Below, one piece after another: positions 7,468-16,060 of a stretch of 23,590 bases of DNA. The notes under the pieces were generated by a model. That model had not been told where the DNA came from, searched no databases, and was given only the letters and a program-made list of their open reading frames with translations. The position numbers and the translations under genes are program-made. This stretch comes from an uncultured Porphyromonadaceae bacterium. Its GTDB lineage: Bacteria; Bacteroidota; Bacteroidia; Bacteroidales; Muribaculaceae. How positions within the stretch are numbered: position 1 is the first letter of the stretch; each line of letters opens with the position of its first letter. The stretch lies in assembly GCA_947178655.1 (NCBI GenBank), contig CAMWZB010000001.1:1-23590 (forward strand), read 5' to 3'.

Positions 7468-9678
7468 ATGGATATCAACCTGTTCAAAGCAGCTCTTCCT
7501 CTCGGCGGTCTGTACATAGCCAAGCCTTCGACCGCCGGATGCTCCGAACCGTCGCCTGAAGCCATGGCTCTGAACGTCGTACTCCGTCAGTGCGGACTGT
7601 CGCTCAGTCCTGATGCCATGATGGCCGTGGCCAACCTTCCTGCCGTCGATATAGCTCAGATGGCTGACATCCTCAAGGACATATACAAGATAGGCGACAA
7701 CTGGGCTCCGCTGGTCAAAGGCTGGCTCACTCCGACAGGAGAGTCCGTAGCCGACCACTTAGCCACTCTGTTCACCAACCTTCTGCCCGACGGACTGCGT
7801 CCTGAAGGGCACGTCCTGGAGTGTGGCCACTTCATTCCTGACGGAACTTTCGACCTGTCGCGCTACAACGGCTGCCCGTTCTGCGGCAAGCCTTTCGTCC
7901 TGTCGTCCGACATCCGCACCGACCAGGGCTCACGCATACGTCAGCTCACGCTTATGAGCCACGCTGACATGGAGAAGCGCTTCGCTGAACTTCTGTCGTC
8001 GGCCACACCTCTTGATGCGACCATGACAGAGGCAGTCGGCAATATGGCAGAATCGCTGTCGATTCCGGCAGGAATCGACATACCCGTCCGCGAAACCGTG
8101 TGCGTGCTCACCGCCGTTCTCGACAAGCGCGGACTACTCTCCGAGATGGAGCCGTTCTACCGCACACCTGCCGATATTCTGCGTTATGCGTGGTATTCAG
8201 TCACATCAAGCCTGACTGTAGATAGTCCCAAATCGCGCTACCGCAGGATTCGTGATCTGTACTTCGACGACCGGTCCGAAGCCGAGCTCCGGTGCAAGAG
8301 CCTGCACTTCCGCTTCAGCCGCACTCAGTGCCGCATCTTCGCCGGATGGCTCGACCGCATGAACCTCACTCCGGCTGAGATGTGCGAGAGCATGAACCCG
8401 CGCCGCGGCATGTGGGTGCGCCTCATCCGCGCCTTACGGCTCAATGACTACGCACGCCGCATGAGGCTTTCGAAACTGACCGAAGTCCTCGACCTCTTCT
8501 ACCGTCACGACTACGTCACCTGGGCAGGTGAGCTGTACAGCCTCATATCCACACCCGACCGTCTGCTGCGCGTGCTCGCACAGCGGCCGGGCGCATTCTC
8601 GCGCGGACTGTTCGCAGCCATGCTGCACCTGGACGCAGAAAAGGTCACTGAAGCATTTGCAAAGGTAGCCGACAGGGTGCCGCTGAATCTCCTGCTCTCG
8701 CTGAGCAACAACGCGGCATCATACTTCATGCCGGCCGGCCCGACCCGCATCATCACCGTGCGCAACCGCGTGATCGGCATCCCGGTCAATCCGCTCCTTA
8801 ATACCTATACTGAAGAGCAGCGTCGCGACATGGCCCGCCGCGTGGCTGAAATATACCTCGGAGCCATATCTGCACGCTTCGCCGCAGAACCTCACACAGA
8901 AGGTGCCTCCATCTATATCGCGCCTGAGCTATACAGCATACCGGTGCCCGTCGGCGACCGCTCGGCCACTGTGCAGGACGCATCCTACGCGCTGCCAGGG
9001 CAGTCATTCGATGTCGAAGGCGACCACGTGCGTATCTTCCTCCACTGGGGCAAGGGACTTCCGGCCCAGCCGATGGACATGGATATCAGTTGCGCGCTTC
9101 TGAAAGAGGACGGCAGCAGTTACGTCTGCGCCTACTTCGACCTGTCAGGACCCGGCGTGTGCCACAGCGGCGACATCCGGCAGATTCCCGACAAGGTAGG
9201 CACTGCCGAGTATATCAACATCGACATAGACCAGCTCCTTCGCGAAGGAGTGGTCTACGCCGTATTCACATCGAACGCCTACTCTGACGGCAGCATCGAT
9301 CCATCGGTGGCGGTGGGATGGATGGACTCGCGCTACCCTATGACGGTCAGCGACAGAACCGGTGTGGCATATGACCCGTCCACAGTATCGCACATGATAA
9401 GAATCGCACGCGAAAACCTCACCAAAGGTCTCGCATTCGGTGTCCTTGATGTCAGGGCTCACAAGATAATATGGCTCGAGATGCCCTTCGACGGACGCAA
9501 TATCGAGACTCTGTCACTCCCCGTGATTATGGCTTACCTCGAGCGTCTCCGAAGCAAGACGAGCATAGGCGAAGTCCTCGCCGCCAAAGCCGCGGCCCAG
9601 CACCTCGTCATGGCTGACAGCCCCGAAGTTGCCGACGAAGCATACATATCGGCTGCCGATGCATTGAAGATATTCTAA
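7468..9678 (+). CDS. Large protein with RING-like zinc motif and C-terminal TerD-like domain
   Basis: The protein has 736 residues from ATG 7468. A longer form from TTG 7441 would start inside the leader hairpin and is rejected. No signal peptide or membrane segment is seen, so it is cytoplasmic. A RING-like metal site lies at Cys119, His121, Cys136 and Cys139 (ECGHFIPDG and CPFCGK). A long, probably helical middle follows, rich in Arg and Leu. The C-terminal part (about 510-660) resembles TerD: a HW-x-KG strand, PMDMDISCALL, an HSGD motif at 566-569, and a YINIDIDQLL strand. TerD proteins are calcium-binding and belong to tellurite and chemical-stress systems. The layout recalls the RING-domain family known as MXAN_6230/SCO0854 (from memory, not checked). 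No other ter gene is nearby. It has its own promoter, and queA follows 15 bases downstream. Confidence 0.78.
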   Translation: MDINLFKAALPLGGLYIAKPSTAGCSEPSPEAMALNVVLRQCGLSLSPDAMMAVANLPAVDIAQMADILKDIYKIGDNWAPLVKGWLTPTGESVADHLATLFTNLLPDGLRPEGHVLECGHFIPDGTFDLSRYNGCPFCGKPFVLSSDIRTDQGSRIRQLTLMSHADMEKRFAELLSSATPLDATMTEAVGNMAESLSIPAGIDIPVRETVCVLTAVLDKRGLLSEMEPFYRTPADILRYAWYSVTSSLTVDSPKSRYRRIRDLYFDDRSEAELRCKSLHFRFSRTQCRIFAGWLDRMNLTPAEMCESMNPRRGMWVRLIRALRLNDYARRMRLSKLTEVLDLFYRHDYVTWAGELYSLISTPDRLLRVLAQRPGAFSRGLFAAMLHLDAEKVTEAFAKVADRVPLNLLLSLSNNAASYFMPAGPTRIITVRNRVIGIPVNPLLNTYTEEQRRDMARRVAEIYLGAISARFAAEPHTEGASIYIAPELYSIPVPVGDRSATVQDASYALPGQSFDVEGDHVRIFLHWGKGLPAQPMDMDISCALLKEDGSSYVCAYFDLSGPGVCHSGDIRQIPDKVGTAEYINIDIDQLLREGVVYAVFTSNAYSDGSIDPSVAVGWMDSRYPMTVSDRTGVAYDPSTVSHMIRIARENLTKGLAFGVLDVRAHKIIWLEMPFDGRNIETLSLPVIMAYLERLRSKTSIGEVLAAKAAAQHLVMADSPEVADEAYISAADALKIF

Positions 9679-9693
9679 AAAAGAACTCAACCG

Positions 9694-10932
9694 ATGACTG
9701 ATCCCCGCAATCTCAAAATAGACGACTACAACTACCCTCTCCCCGACGAGCGCATAGCACGCCATCCGCTGAGCGAACGCGACGCTTGCCGCCTCCTCCT
9801 ATACCGCGACGGAGTCGTGTCCGACCATATATTCAGCGAACTTCCGTCGATGCTCCCACCCGGCGCGATGCTCGTGTACAACAATACCCGCGTCATCAAC
9901 GCCCGTCTGCGGTTCACCAAAGCCACAGGAGCCGCCATCGAGATTTTCTGTCTCGAGCCGCACACGCCCTCCGACTACGAGCAGGCCTTTGCAGCCCGCA
10001 GCCAATGCCGGTGGCAGTGTCTTGTGGGCAACTCCAAGAAGTGGAAAGAGGGTGCGCTTGAAATGAGAATAGACACACCCGTAGGGACAACGGTCCTCAG
10101 AGCCGAGCGCCTGCCGGTGCCTCCTGCCGCTGACAAGTCGCAGACAATAGCATTCGAGTGGGACAACCCCGCGCTCAGCTTCTCCGACATCATCAGCGCC
10201 GTAGGCGAGATACCGATTCCGCCATATCTCAACCGCAAGTCAGAAGCCTCTGACAGCACCGACTATCAGACTGTGTACAGCCATATCGACGGCTCGGTAG
10301 CCGCGCCTACCGCCGGCCTCCACTTCACCGACGCCCTTCTGCGCCGCCTCGACGAGGCAGGCATCGAGCGTCGTGAAGTCACATTGCACGTAGGGGCCGG
10401 CACATTCCGGCCGGTCAAGGCTGACCGCATAGGCGACCACGACATGCACAGCGAGTTCATAGCCGTCGACCGGCAGTTCATAGCCGACCTCGCCGATGCC
10501 ATAGCCGCCGGACGACCCGTCGTGGCTGTGGGCACCACATCAGTGCGCACTCTCGAAAGCCTCTATCACATCGGCTGCCTGATGGAGGCCGGAATGTGGA
10601 CCGGAGAGCTCCCTCAGTGGACTCCCTACGAAACTCAGACTGCCCGGCCCGACACGGTGACGGCACTCCGGACCATCACTGCCTCGCTCGACCGCGACGG
10701 AGACTCGACTCTTGTGGCGCGTACACGCATCATCATAGCCCCGGGCTACACCTACCGCATCGCCGACGCCATGATCACCAACTTCCATCAGCCACAGTCC
10801 ACACTTCTGCTTCTGGTCTCGGCATTCCTCGGCGACTCATGGCGAAACATTTATGACCATGCCGTCGACACCGGCTACCGCTTCCTCAGCTACGGCGACG
10901 CCTGTCTCTTCTTCAAGCATCAGAAATCATGA
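9694..10932 (+). CDS. queA: S-adenosylmethionine:tRNA ribosyltransferase-isomerase
   Basis: QueA transfers and isomerises the ribosyl part of SAM onto 7-aminomethyl-7-deazaguanine in tRNA, making epoxyqueuosine for wobble position 34 (cytoplasm). At 412 residues it is the longer form; the usual length is near 350, with inserts around residues 100-170. Family motifs are clear: LVYNNTRVINARL, IPIPPYLNRKSE, DYQTVYS, SVAAPTAGLHFT, HVGAGTFRPVK, HDMHSE and ITNFHQPQSTLLLLV. The gene starts 15 bases after the TerD/RING gene and overlaps the next gene by four bases (ATGA), which supports an operon. No other queuosine gene is in the window. Confidence 0.96.
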   Translation: MTDPRNLKIDDYNYPLPDERIARHPLSERDACRLLLYRDGVVSDHIFSELPSMLPPGAMLVYNNTRVINARLRFTKATGAAIEIFCLEPHTPSDYEQAFAARSQCRWQCLVGNSKKWKEGALEMRIDTPVGTTVLRAERLPVPPAADKSQTIAFEWDNPALSFSDIISAVGEIPIPPYLNRKSEASDSTDYQTVYSHIDGSVAAPTAGLHFTDALLRRLDEAGIERREVTLHVGAGTFRPVKADRIGDHDMHSEFIAVDRQFIADLADAIAAGRPVVAVGTTSVRTLESLYHIGCLMEAGMWTGELPQWTPYETQTARPDTVTALRTITASLDRDGDSTLVARTRIIIAPGYTYRIADAMITNFHQPQSTLLLLVSAFLGDSWRNIYDHAVDTGYRFLSYGDACLFFKHQKS

Positions 10933-12008
10933 AACTCCTCACACTTCTTGCTGCCGCCTTCGTCAGCTCCATCGCCCCGGCTCTCGCATGTACATCGGCC
11001 ATCGTCTCGGGAGGCGCCACTGTTGACGGCCGCCCACTCCTGTGGAAACACCGCGACACGTCGGCATCCAACAACTTCATAAGCCGGGTCGACCGTCCGG
11101 GCGGAATAGGCTACGTGGCTCTCTTCAACGGAGCTCCCGAGTCTGCCCTTGACGAAGCATGGACGGGCATGAACGACGCAGGATTCGCCATCATGAACAC
11201 CGTGGCATACAATCTGCCCGAAAACGCGCCTGACAACATAGACCGCGAGGGCGTGGTGATGGCACGAGCCCTGGCCTCATGCCGCACCGTCGACGATTTC
11301 GCAGCTCTTCTCGACACTCTGCCCAAGCCTATGGGCGTGCGAACATGCTTCGGCGTCATCGATGCGTCAGGAGCAGGCGCATACTTCGAGACAGACGACT
11401 ACAAGTATGTCCGCTACAATCTTGCTGACGCACCGGGCGGTGTGCTCATACGCACCAACTACGCCTATAGCGGAACACCCGACGCAGGCAAAGGTTACAT
11501 CAGACACGAAAATGTCGAGCACCTTCTGCGCTCGCAGATTGCCACAGGCTCCATCACCCCGGCCTCGCTCACGGAAGGACTGAGCCGTTCGCTCTACAAT
11601 GCACGCACCGGATTCGACGCCTGCGAGAGCAGCGAACAGTGGGTGGTTGACCAGGACTTCATTCCGCGACGCTCTTCCACGGCATCAATAGTCATCGAAG
11701 GGCTCAAGCCGGGCGAGGACCCGTCGAAGATGATAATGTGGTCGAATGTAGGCTATCCGCCGTGCTCGCATGTGGTGGGCGTGACTCTATCTGAAGTTCC
11801 TGATGAAGTAGGGCCGACCGCAGTCGAAGGCGCATACAGCCCGCTCGGACTCGAAGCCTCGTACCTGATGGAAGAAGTATTCCCCATCTCTCGCGGCAGC
11901 GGCGAGCGCTACATATCGGTGGAAGCATTCCGGGCAATCAGCGATAACCAGTACCGCAAATCACTCGAAGAATATGCCAAAGGGCCTGAGCTCAGAGGCG
12001 AAAAATAA
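10929..12008 (+). CDS. Secreted Ntn hydrolase (C45 / choloylglycine hydrolase-like amidohydrolase)
   Basis: The protein has 359 residues. A signal peptide (MKLLTLLAAAFVSSIAPALA) is followed at once by Cys21, so signal peptidase cleavage after ALA would expose the catalytic N-terminal Cys. The next residues, TSAIVSGGATVDGRPLLWKHRD, include the Arg-Asp pair found in Cys-type N-terminal nucleophile hydrolases. LFNGAPESALDEAWTGMNDAGFAIMN fits the beta-strand core. Relatives cleave linear amide C-N bonds: penicillin V, bile salts, N-acyl amino acids, or the isopenicillin N acyltransferase reaction. The wKxRD pattern is closer to the C45/acyltransferase branch than to true bile salt hydrolases, so the substrate is open. 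It is periplasmic or exported. Its ATG overlaps the queA stop by four bases. GH109 follows 39 bases downstream. Confidence 0.8.
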   Translation: MKLLTLLAAAFVSSIAPALACTSAIVSGGATVDGRPLLWKHRDTSASNNFISRVDRPGGIGYVALFNGAPESALDEAWTGMNDAGFAIMNTVAYNLPENAPDNIDREGVVMARALASCRTVDDFAALLDTLPKPMGVRTCFGVIDASGAGAYFETDDYKYVRYNLADAPGGVLIRTNYAYSGTPDAGKGYIRHENVEHLLRSQIATGSITPASLTEGLSRSLYNARTGFDACESSEQWVVDQDFIPRRSSTASIVIEGLKPGEDPSKMIMWSNVGYPPCSHVVGVTLSEVPDEVGPTAVEGAYSPLGLEASYLMEEVFPISRGSGERYISVEAFRAISDNQYRKSLEEYAKGPELRGEK

Positions 12009-12047
12009 AACAACTTAAAATACACACATTTACGAAACGACATCACC

Positions 12048-13445
12048 ATGAAAAAACTTTTCAACCAGGTGGCGACAGTTCTTCTGGCCGCAGTAGCGAC
12101 AGTTTCGTGCACCTCATCAGTGCACAAATCAATCCAACCCGAAGTCCCCGAGCGTGAGCCGGGACAGACCGACGTCATTGCGCTCCGGCACGACCCCATG
12201 GACAGCGTCCGCATAGGTTTCATCGGCCTCGGCATGCGCGGCCCGTCGGCAGTCGACCGCTTCTGCTTCATCGACCGCACATCCGTCAAAGCCCTCTGCG
12301 ACAAGCATGCCGACCGAGTGGAAAAATCCCAGCAGATACTCGAGCGCCACGGCAAACCACGCGCCGAGGCTTACTCAGGAGAGGATGGCTGGAAGGAACT
12401 CTGCGAACGTCCCGACATAGACCTGGTATACATCTGCACAGACTGGAAGACCCACGTTCCCATGGCTGTCTACGCTATGGAGCACGGCAAGGATGTGGCG
12501 CTCGAAGTGCCGGCCGCCCAGACGCTCGACGAATGCTGGCAGCTCGTCAACACTGCCGAGAAGACACGCCGACACTGCATGATGCTTGAGAACTGCGTCT
12601 ACGATTTCTTCGAGCTGACCACTCTCAACATGGCGCAGAAAGGTCTGTTCGGCGATATTCTCCATGTCGAAGGATCATACATCCACAATCTCGACCAGTT
12701 CTGGAACGCATATGAAGGCAACTGGCGGCTTGACTTCAACGCCGCCAACCGAGGCGATGTCTATGCCACCCACGGCATGGGTCCGGCGGCTCAGCTCGTC
12801 GACCTCCACCGTGGAAACAAGATGAACACTCTCGTATCAATGGACACACGCGCCGTCACAGGTCCGGAGCTCATGCGCCGCAATGGTGCCTCCGAAGCCG
12901 AAGCCTCGGCATTCGCCAATGGCGACCACACGATGACCATGATCAGCACCGAGCGCGGACAGACGATACTCATACAGCACGACGTGATGAATCCGCGTCC
13001 TTACTCGCGCATGTACCAGCTGACCGGCACCAAAGGCTTCGCCAACAAATATCCTTCTGAAGGCTATGCGTTCGCCGATGCGTCCACTCTTGAGGGCGTT
13101 CCCGACCACGAAGACCTCAGCGGACACGATTTCGTGTCTGACTCGCTCCGCATAGCCCTCATGCGCGCTTACCGTCATCCCATACAGGTCGAACTCGAAG
13201 AGAAAGCACGCGAAGTGGGCGGACACGGGGGCATGGACTTCATCATGGACTACCGACTGATTTACTGCCTCCTCAACGGTCTTCCTCTTGACCAGGACGT
13301 ATATGACGCCGCCGAGTGGTCAGCCATAGGCGAACTCTCGCGACTATCCATTGAGAACGGTTCGGCACCCGTCGAAGTCCCGGACTTCACCCGCGGTGCG
13401 TGGAAAAAGCTCAACGGCTACCACCACTATATGGCCGGAGAATAA
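12048..13445 (+). CDS. GH109-like Gfo/Idh/MocA-family lipoprotein (probable alpha-N-acetylgalactosaminidase)
   Basis: The protein has 465 residues. It begins with an SPII-type signal ending ATVSC (Cys21), then a linker, then a Rossmann fold starting RIGFIGLGMRG (55-65), which binds NAD. The block YICTDWKTHVPMAVYAMEHG, then EVPAAQTLDECW, then MMLENCVYDFFEL, matches the GH109 branch of the Gfo/Idh/MocA superfamily. YATHGMGP supplies the Tyr and His near the active site. GH109 enzymes use bound NAD in a redox mechanism to release terminal alpha-GalNAc, for example from blood group A. The alternative is a lipoprotein sugar oxidoreductase of the same superfamily. It is periplasmic or surface-exposed. 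It follows the Ntn hydrolase by 39 bases and is convergent with a GH29 fucosidase, sharing a hairpin. Confidence 0.85.
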   Translation: MKKLFNQVATVLLAAVATVSCTSSVHKSIQPEVPEREPGQTDVIALRHDPMDSVRIGFIGLGMRGPSAVDRFCFIDRTSVKALCDKHADRVEKSQQILERHGKPRAEAYSGEDGWKELCERPDIDLVYICTDWKTHVPMAVYAMEHGKDVALEVPAAQTLDECWQLVNTAEKTRRHCMMLENCVYDFFELTTLNMAQKGLFGDILHVEGSYIHNLDQFWNAYEGNWRLDFNAANRGDVYATHGMGPAAQLVDLHRGNKMNTLVSMDTRAVTGPELMRRNGASEAEASAFANGDHTMTMISTERGQTILIQHDVMNPRPYSRMYQLTGTKGFANKYPSEGYAFADASTLEGVPDHEDLSGHDFVSDSLRIALMRAYRHPIQVELEEKAREVGGHGGMDFIMDYRLIYCLLNGLPLDQDVYDAAEWSAIGELSRLSIENGSAPVEVPDFTRGAWKKLNGYHHYMAGE

Positions 13446-13471
13446 ACGCGATTTACAGTCAGAAGGACCCG

Positions 13472-13498
13472 GAGGCTGTGTCATTACGACACAGCCTC
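13472..13498. terminator. Bidirectional hairpin between convergent GH109 and GH29 genes
   Basis: GAGGCTGTGTC (13472-13482) and GACACAGCCTC (13488-13498) form a perfect 11-bp stem with a 5-base loop. It fills most of the 53 bases between the two stop codons. Only TT follows on the plus strand and there is no clear T run on the minus strand, so termination efficiency is uncertain. Confidence 0.6.
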
Positions 13499-14896
13499 TT
13501 AAAGAATCTCATTATACACTCCGAACTCGGCGATTCCGATTTCAGTATCAGCCTCTTTGATGTTCAGCCTGACGGCATCTGCATATCGGCGATTGAAGCG
13601 ATGCACTTTCACCCGGCGGTCGGTCGGCGCGACGCCGTCGAATACCACTTCCCAGCTGCCGTTCACGCGACACTCGATGCTGTAGCGGTACAGTCGCTTG
13701 TCCTTCACCCCGGTAATGACGACCGCATTGACAGGCTGTGTGCGTCCAAGCTCTACCGCGAGCCACGGACGGCTCACTTCCTTGTTGCTTATCCACGGCG
13801 AGTCGAAGTCATCGTCAGTCACAAGGTCATGTATGTACATGTCGTAGCTCCACGAGCCGGTGGCATGGCAGCCTTTGGCGAGATTCGACGCCGTAAGCGG
13901 CGCTCCTGTCTCGGCCACCTTGACTGACTTTCCTTTGCCGTTCCACATACTGCCGATTTTCTTGAGCGACGCCAGCGCATTGTCGTCAAGCAGACCGTCG
14001 CGGTTGGGTGCGACGTTAAGGATGAAAGTGCATCCCGCCTGATTCATCGGCACGAGGTTGTCGTTGACCATCGCTGCCGGATTCTTTGTCTCTTTTTCTG
14101 GGAACCACGTTTTCCAGAACCACGTGTCCTGAATGGGATAGCATGCCATCGACGGCAAGAAACTGCTATCCTTCTCAATACGCTGGCCGGCTCCCTGCTC
14201 ATAAGTCTTTATATCCGAATAGAACAGTCCCTCGGCAGGATACTTTGCGCCGTTGAGGTCCATCACAAGGCACTCCGGCTGAATCGACTTGCAGAATCTG
14301 TATATCTCGTCGAAAGATATGTCCTCGTATGAGATGCGCGACCACGGAGCGTCCCAGCCGTCGATCATAAGCGCAGTCACCGGGCCGTAGTTCGTGAGCA
14401 GTTCCCGCAACTGATTCTTGATGAAGTCCGTGTGATACGGCTCTATCTTCCCGGGAAGAATCTTCTCATGGAGGTCAAGTATCGAGAAGTGGAACATCAC
14501 CTTCATGCCCTTCTCGCGGAGAGCGTCCGTGAGCTCGCGCACCACGTCGCGTCCGGCAGCACTGCGTGCTGCATTGTATACGGTAGTCTCCGAATCCCAG
14601 AGGCAGAATCCGTTATGGTGCTTGACCGATGCGCAGATGAAATTCATATTGGCGCTCCGTGCGGCGTCCACCCACTGGCGGCAGTCGAGTCCTTCGGGAT
14701 TGAAGAGCGACAGAGGAGCTTCAGGGTCGGCCCAGTCGCTGTCAAGATAAGTTCCCATGCCGAAGTGGACGAACAGCCCGAACTTCAGGTCAACGAATTC
14801 CTGCTGCAGGTCGTGCAGAGTCCTGCCCGGACATGAGGCAGCCATGCCCAGAGCCAGCAGAGGGATGATGAAGCGCTTAAATACGGAGGATTTCAT
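13499..14896 (-). CDS. GH29 alpha-L-fucosidase lipoprotein with C-terminal discoidin-like domain
   Basis: The protein has 465 residues from ATG 14896. The longer frame from 14944 lies on the -7 promoter element and adds 16 residues before the signal, so it is rejected. A SPII-like signal ends MAASC (Cys22). The catalytic domain starts LKFGLFVHFGMGTY and includes VKHHNGFCLWDS and ALMIDGWDAPW; Asp179 in that motif is the likely nucleophile. WFWKTWFPE and LNVAPNRDGLL are typical of GH29. Residues about 335-465 form a beta-rich region (RPWLAVELG, INAVVITG-like strands) resembling an F5/8-type C (CBM32-like) module. GH29 removes alpha-linked fucose from host or plant glycans; the linkage preference is not readable. 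It is convergent with the GH109 gene and divergent from porQ. Confidence 0.9.
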   Translation of the reverse strand: MKSSVFKRFIIPLLALGMAASCPGRTLHDLQQEFVDLKFGLFVHFGMGTYLDSDWADPEAPLSLFNPEGLDCRQWVDAARSANMNFICASVKHHNGFCLWDSETTVYNAARSAAGRDVVRELTDALREKGMKVMFHFSILDLHEKILPGKIEPYHTDFIKNQLRELLTNYGPVTALMIDGWDAPWSRISYEDISFDEIYRFCKSIQPECLVMDLNGAKYPAEGLFYSDIKTYEQGAGQRIEKDSSFLPSMACYPIQDTWFWKTWFPEKETKNPAAMVNDNLVPMNQAGCTFILNVAPNRDGLLDDNALASLKKIGSMWNGKGKSVKVAETGAPLTASNLAKGCHATGSWSYDMYIHDLVTDDDFDSPWISNKEVSRPWLAVELGRTQPVNAVVITGVKDKRLYRYSIECRVNGSWEVVFDGVAPTDRRVKVHRFNRRYADAVRLNIKEADTEIGIAEFGVYNEIL

Positions 14897-14941
14897 AGAG
14901 GTAAGATATAAGGTTATACTTTTACGGAACAGATTGCTTCG

Positions 14942-14949
14942 CAAAGGTA
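14942..14949 (-). promoter_or_regulatory. -7 element of the GH29 promoter
   Basis: Read on the minus strand, TACCTTTG is a perfect match to TAnnTTTG and lies 45 bases upstream of the start at 14896. The expected -33 position holds only a T-rich TTTTA stretch, so the promoter is plausible but not complete. Confidence 0.5.
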
Positions 14950-14976
14950 CTGAAAAAAATACAATACGCGGTAAAA

Positions 14977-15008
14977 TTTGCCGTTATACTTTTTAGTACG
15001 TAACTTTG
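14977..15008 (+). promoter_or_regulatory. Canonical promoter for porQ and downstream genes
   Basis: TTTG (14977-14980) and TAACTTTG (15001-15008) are spaced by 20 bases, an exact match to the Bacteroidetes consensus. The start site would be near 15015, leaving a leader of about 15 bases before ATG 15030. Confidence 0.8.
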
Positions 15009-15029
15009 CAAAAGCAAACGCCGCATCTG

Positions 15030-16058
15030 ATGAAATACAGACAACTGCCCGCCGCTATCGCCCTGGCATTCGCACTGCACACCGCAGCCACAGCGTCCGC
15101 ACAGGAAAGCAATTCGGCGTATAACTTCCTCAATGTCACCTCCTCGGCCCGCATATACGGCCTGGGCGGTGTCAACATATCTCTGGTTGATGACGATATA
15201 TTGACCATCGACCAGAACCCGGCTCTCCTCGGTGCAGAGATGAGCAATCAGGTAGCATTCAACTATATGCGCTACATCGGCGGCTCGAATTTCGCAGGTC
15301 TGCGCTATGCCCGTTCCGCAGGCGACCACGGTGCATGGTCGGCCGGCATACAGTACTTCGGCTACGGCTCTATGAAAGAGACCCTTCCCGACGGCTCATA
15401 CATAGGCGACTTCTCACCGAAAGACGTGGCATTCGGAGCCTCTTACTCCCACGACATCACCGACCGTCTGCGCGGAGGCATCGACATCAAGCTCCTCTAC
15501 AGCGGATATGCCGAGTACACGGCTTTCGCCCTCGCCACCAATCTGGGCATAAACTATTACGACGACGAACGCGACATGTCTCTTTCGGCCGTCATCGCCA
15601 ATCTCGGCGGACAGATCAAGCGCTTCGACAAGTCGTATGACCGGCTGCCCTTCGACATACGCCTCGGATGGTCACAGACGCTCGGGTCACTCCCTCTGCG
15701 CCTGTCTGTCACGGCCTGGAATCTCACCAGATGGAAACTGCCATACGTCAGTCCGGGTGACGGAACCGGCTACAACGGCATGGAGACCAAGGAGTCTTTC
15801 ATGTCGAACCTATTCCGCCACCTCGTATTCGGACTTGACCTCGTATCGAGCCCCAACTACTATATCTCCTTAGGCTACAACTACAAGACGCGTACCGACA
15901 TGAGCACCTATTCGCGCAGCTTCATCTCCGGCTTCACCATAGGCGGTGGACTGAAGGTGAGCAACTTCAGCGCAGGCATCGCTCTGGCCCAGCCTCATAC
16001 AGGAGCCACGACGCTCATGTTCAACATATCATACAACTTCAACGATTTGATTTATTGA
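15030..16058 (+). CDS. porQ: Type IX secretion system protein PorQ-like outer membrane beta-barrel
   Basis: The protein has 342 residues from ATG 15030. The longer frame uses a TTG at 15006 that is part of the -7 element, so it is excluded. A signal peptide (MKYRQLPAAIALAF, cleavage near ASAQ) leads to the opening YNFLNVTSSARIYGLGGVNIS, then DDDILTIDQNPALL, the hallmark of the PorV/PorQ family. Many alternating strands follow and the last residues (FNISYNFNDLIY) fit an outer-membrane barrel. PorQ works with PorZ at the cell surface in the T9SS attachment complex, which links secreted cargo to lipopolysaccharide. Length and start match PorQ rather than PorV. The next gene, cmk, starts two bases after its stop. 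Confidence 0.85.
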   Translation: MKYRQLPAAIALAFALHTAATASAQESNSAYNFLNVTSSARIYGLGGVNISLVDDDILTIDQNPALLGAEMSNQVAFNYMRYIGGSNFAGLRYARSAGDHGAWSAGIQYFGYGSMKETLPDGSYIGDFSPKDVAFGASYSHDITDRLRGGIDIKLLYSGYAEYTAFALATNLGINYYDDERDMSLSAVIANLGGQIKRFDKSYDRLPFDIRLGWSQTLGSLPLRLSVTAWNLTRWKLPYVSPGDGTGYNGMETKESFMSNLFRHLVFGLDLVSSPNYYISLGYNYKTRTDMSTYSRSFISGFTIGGGLKVSNFSAGIALAQPHTGATTLMFNISYNFNDLIY

Positions 16059-16060
16059 GA

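Noticed and set aside
13400..13927. Plus-strand open frame running across the GH109 end and into the GH29 3' end
   Set aside because: It crosses the perfect hairpin at 13472-13498 and overlaps the strongly supported GH29 frame; no motif is visible.
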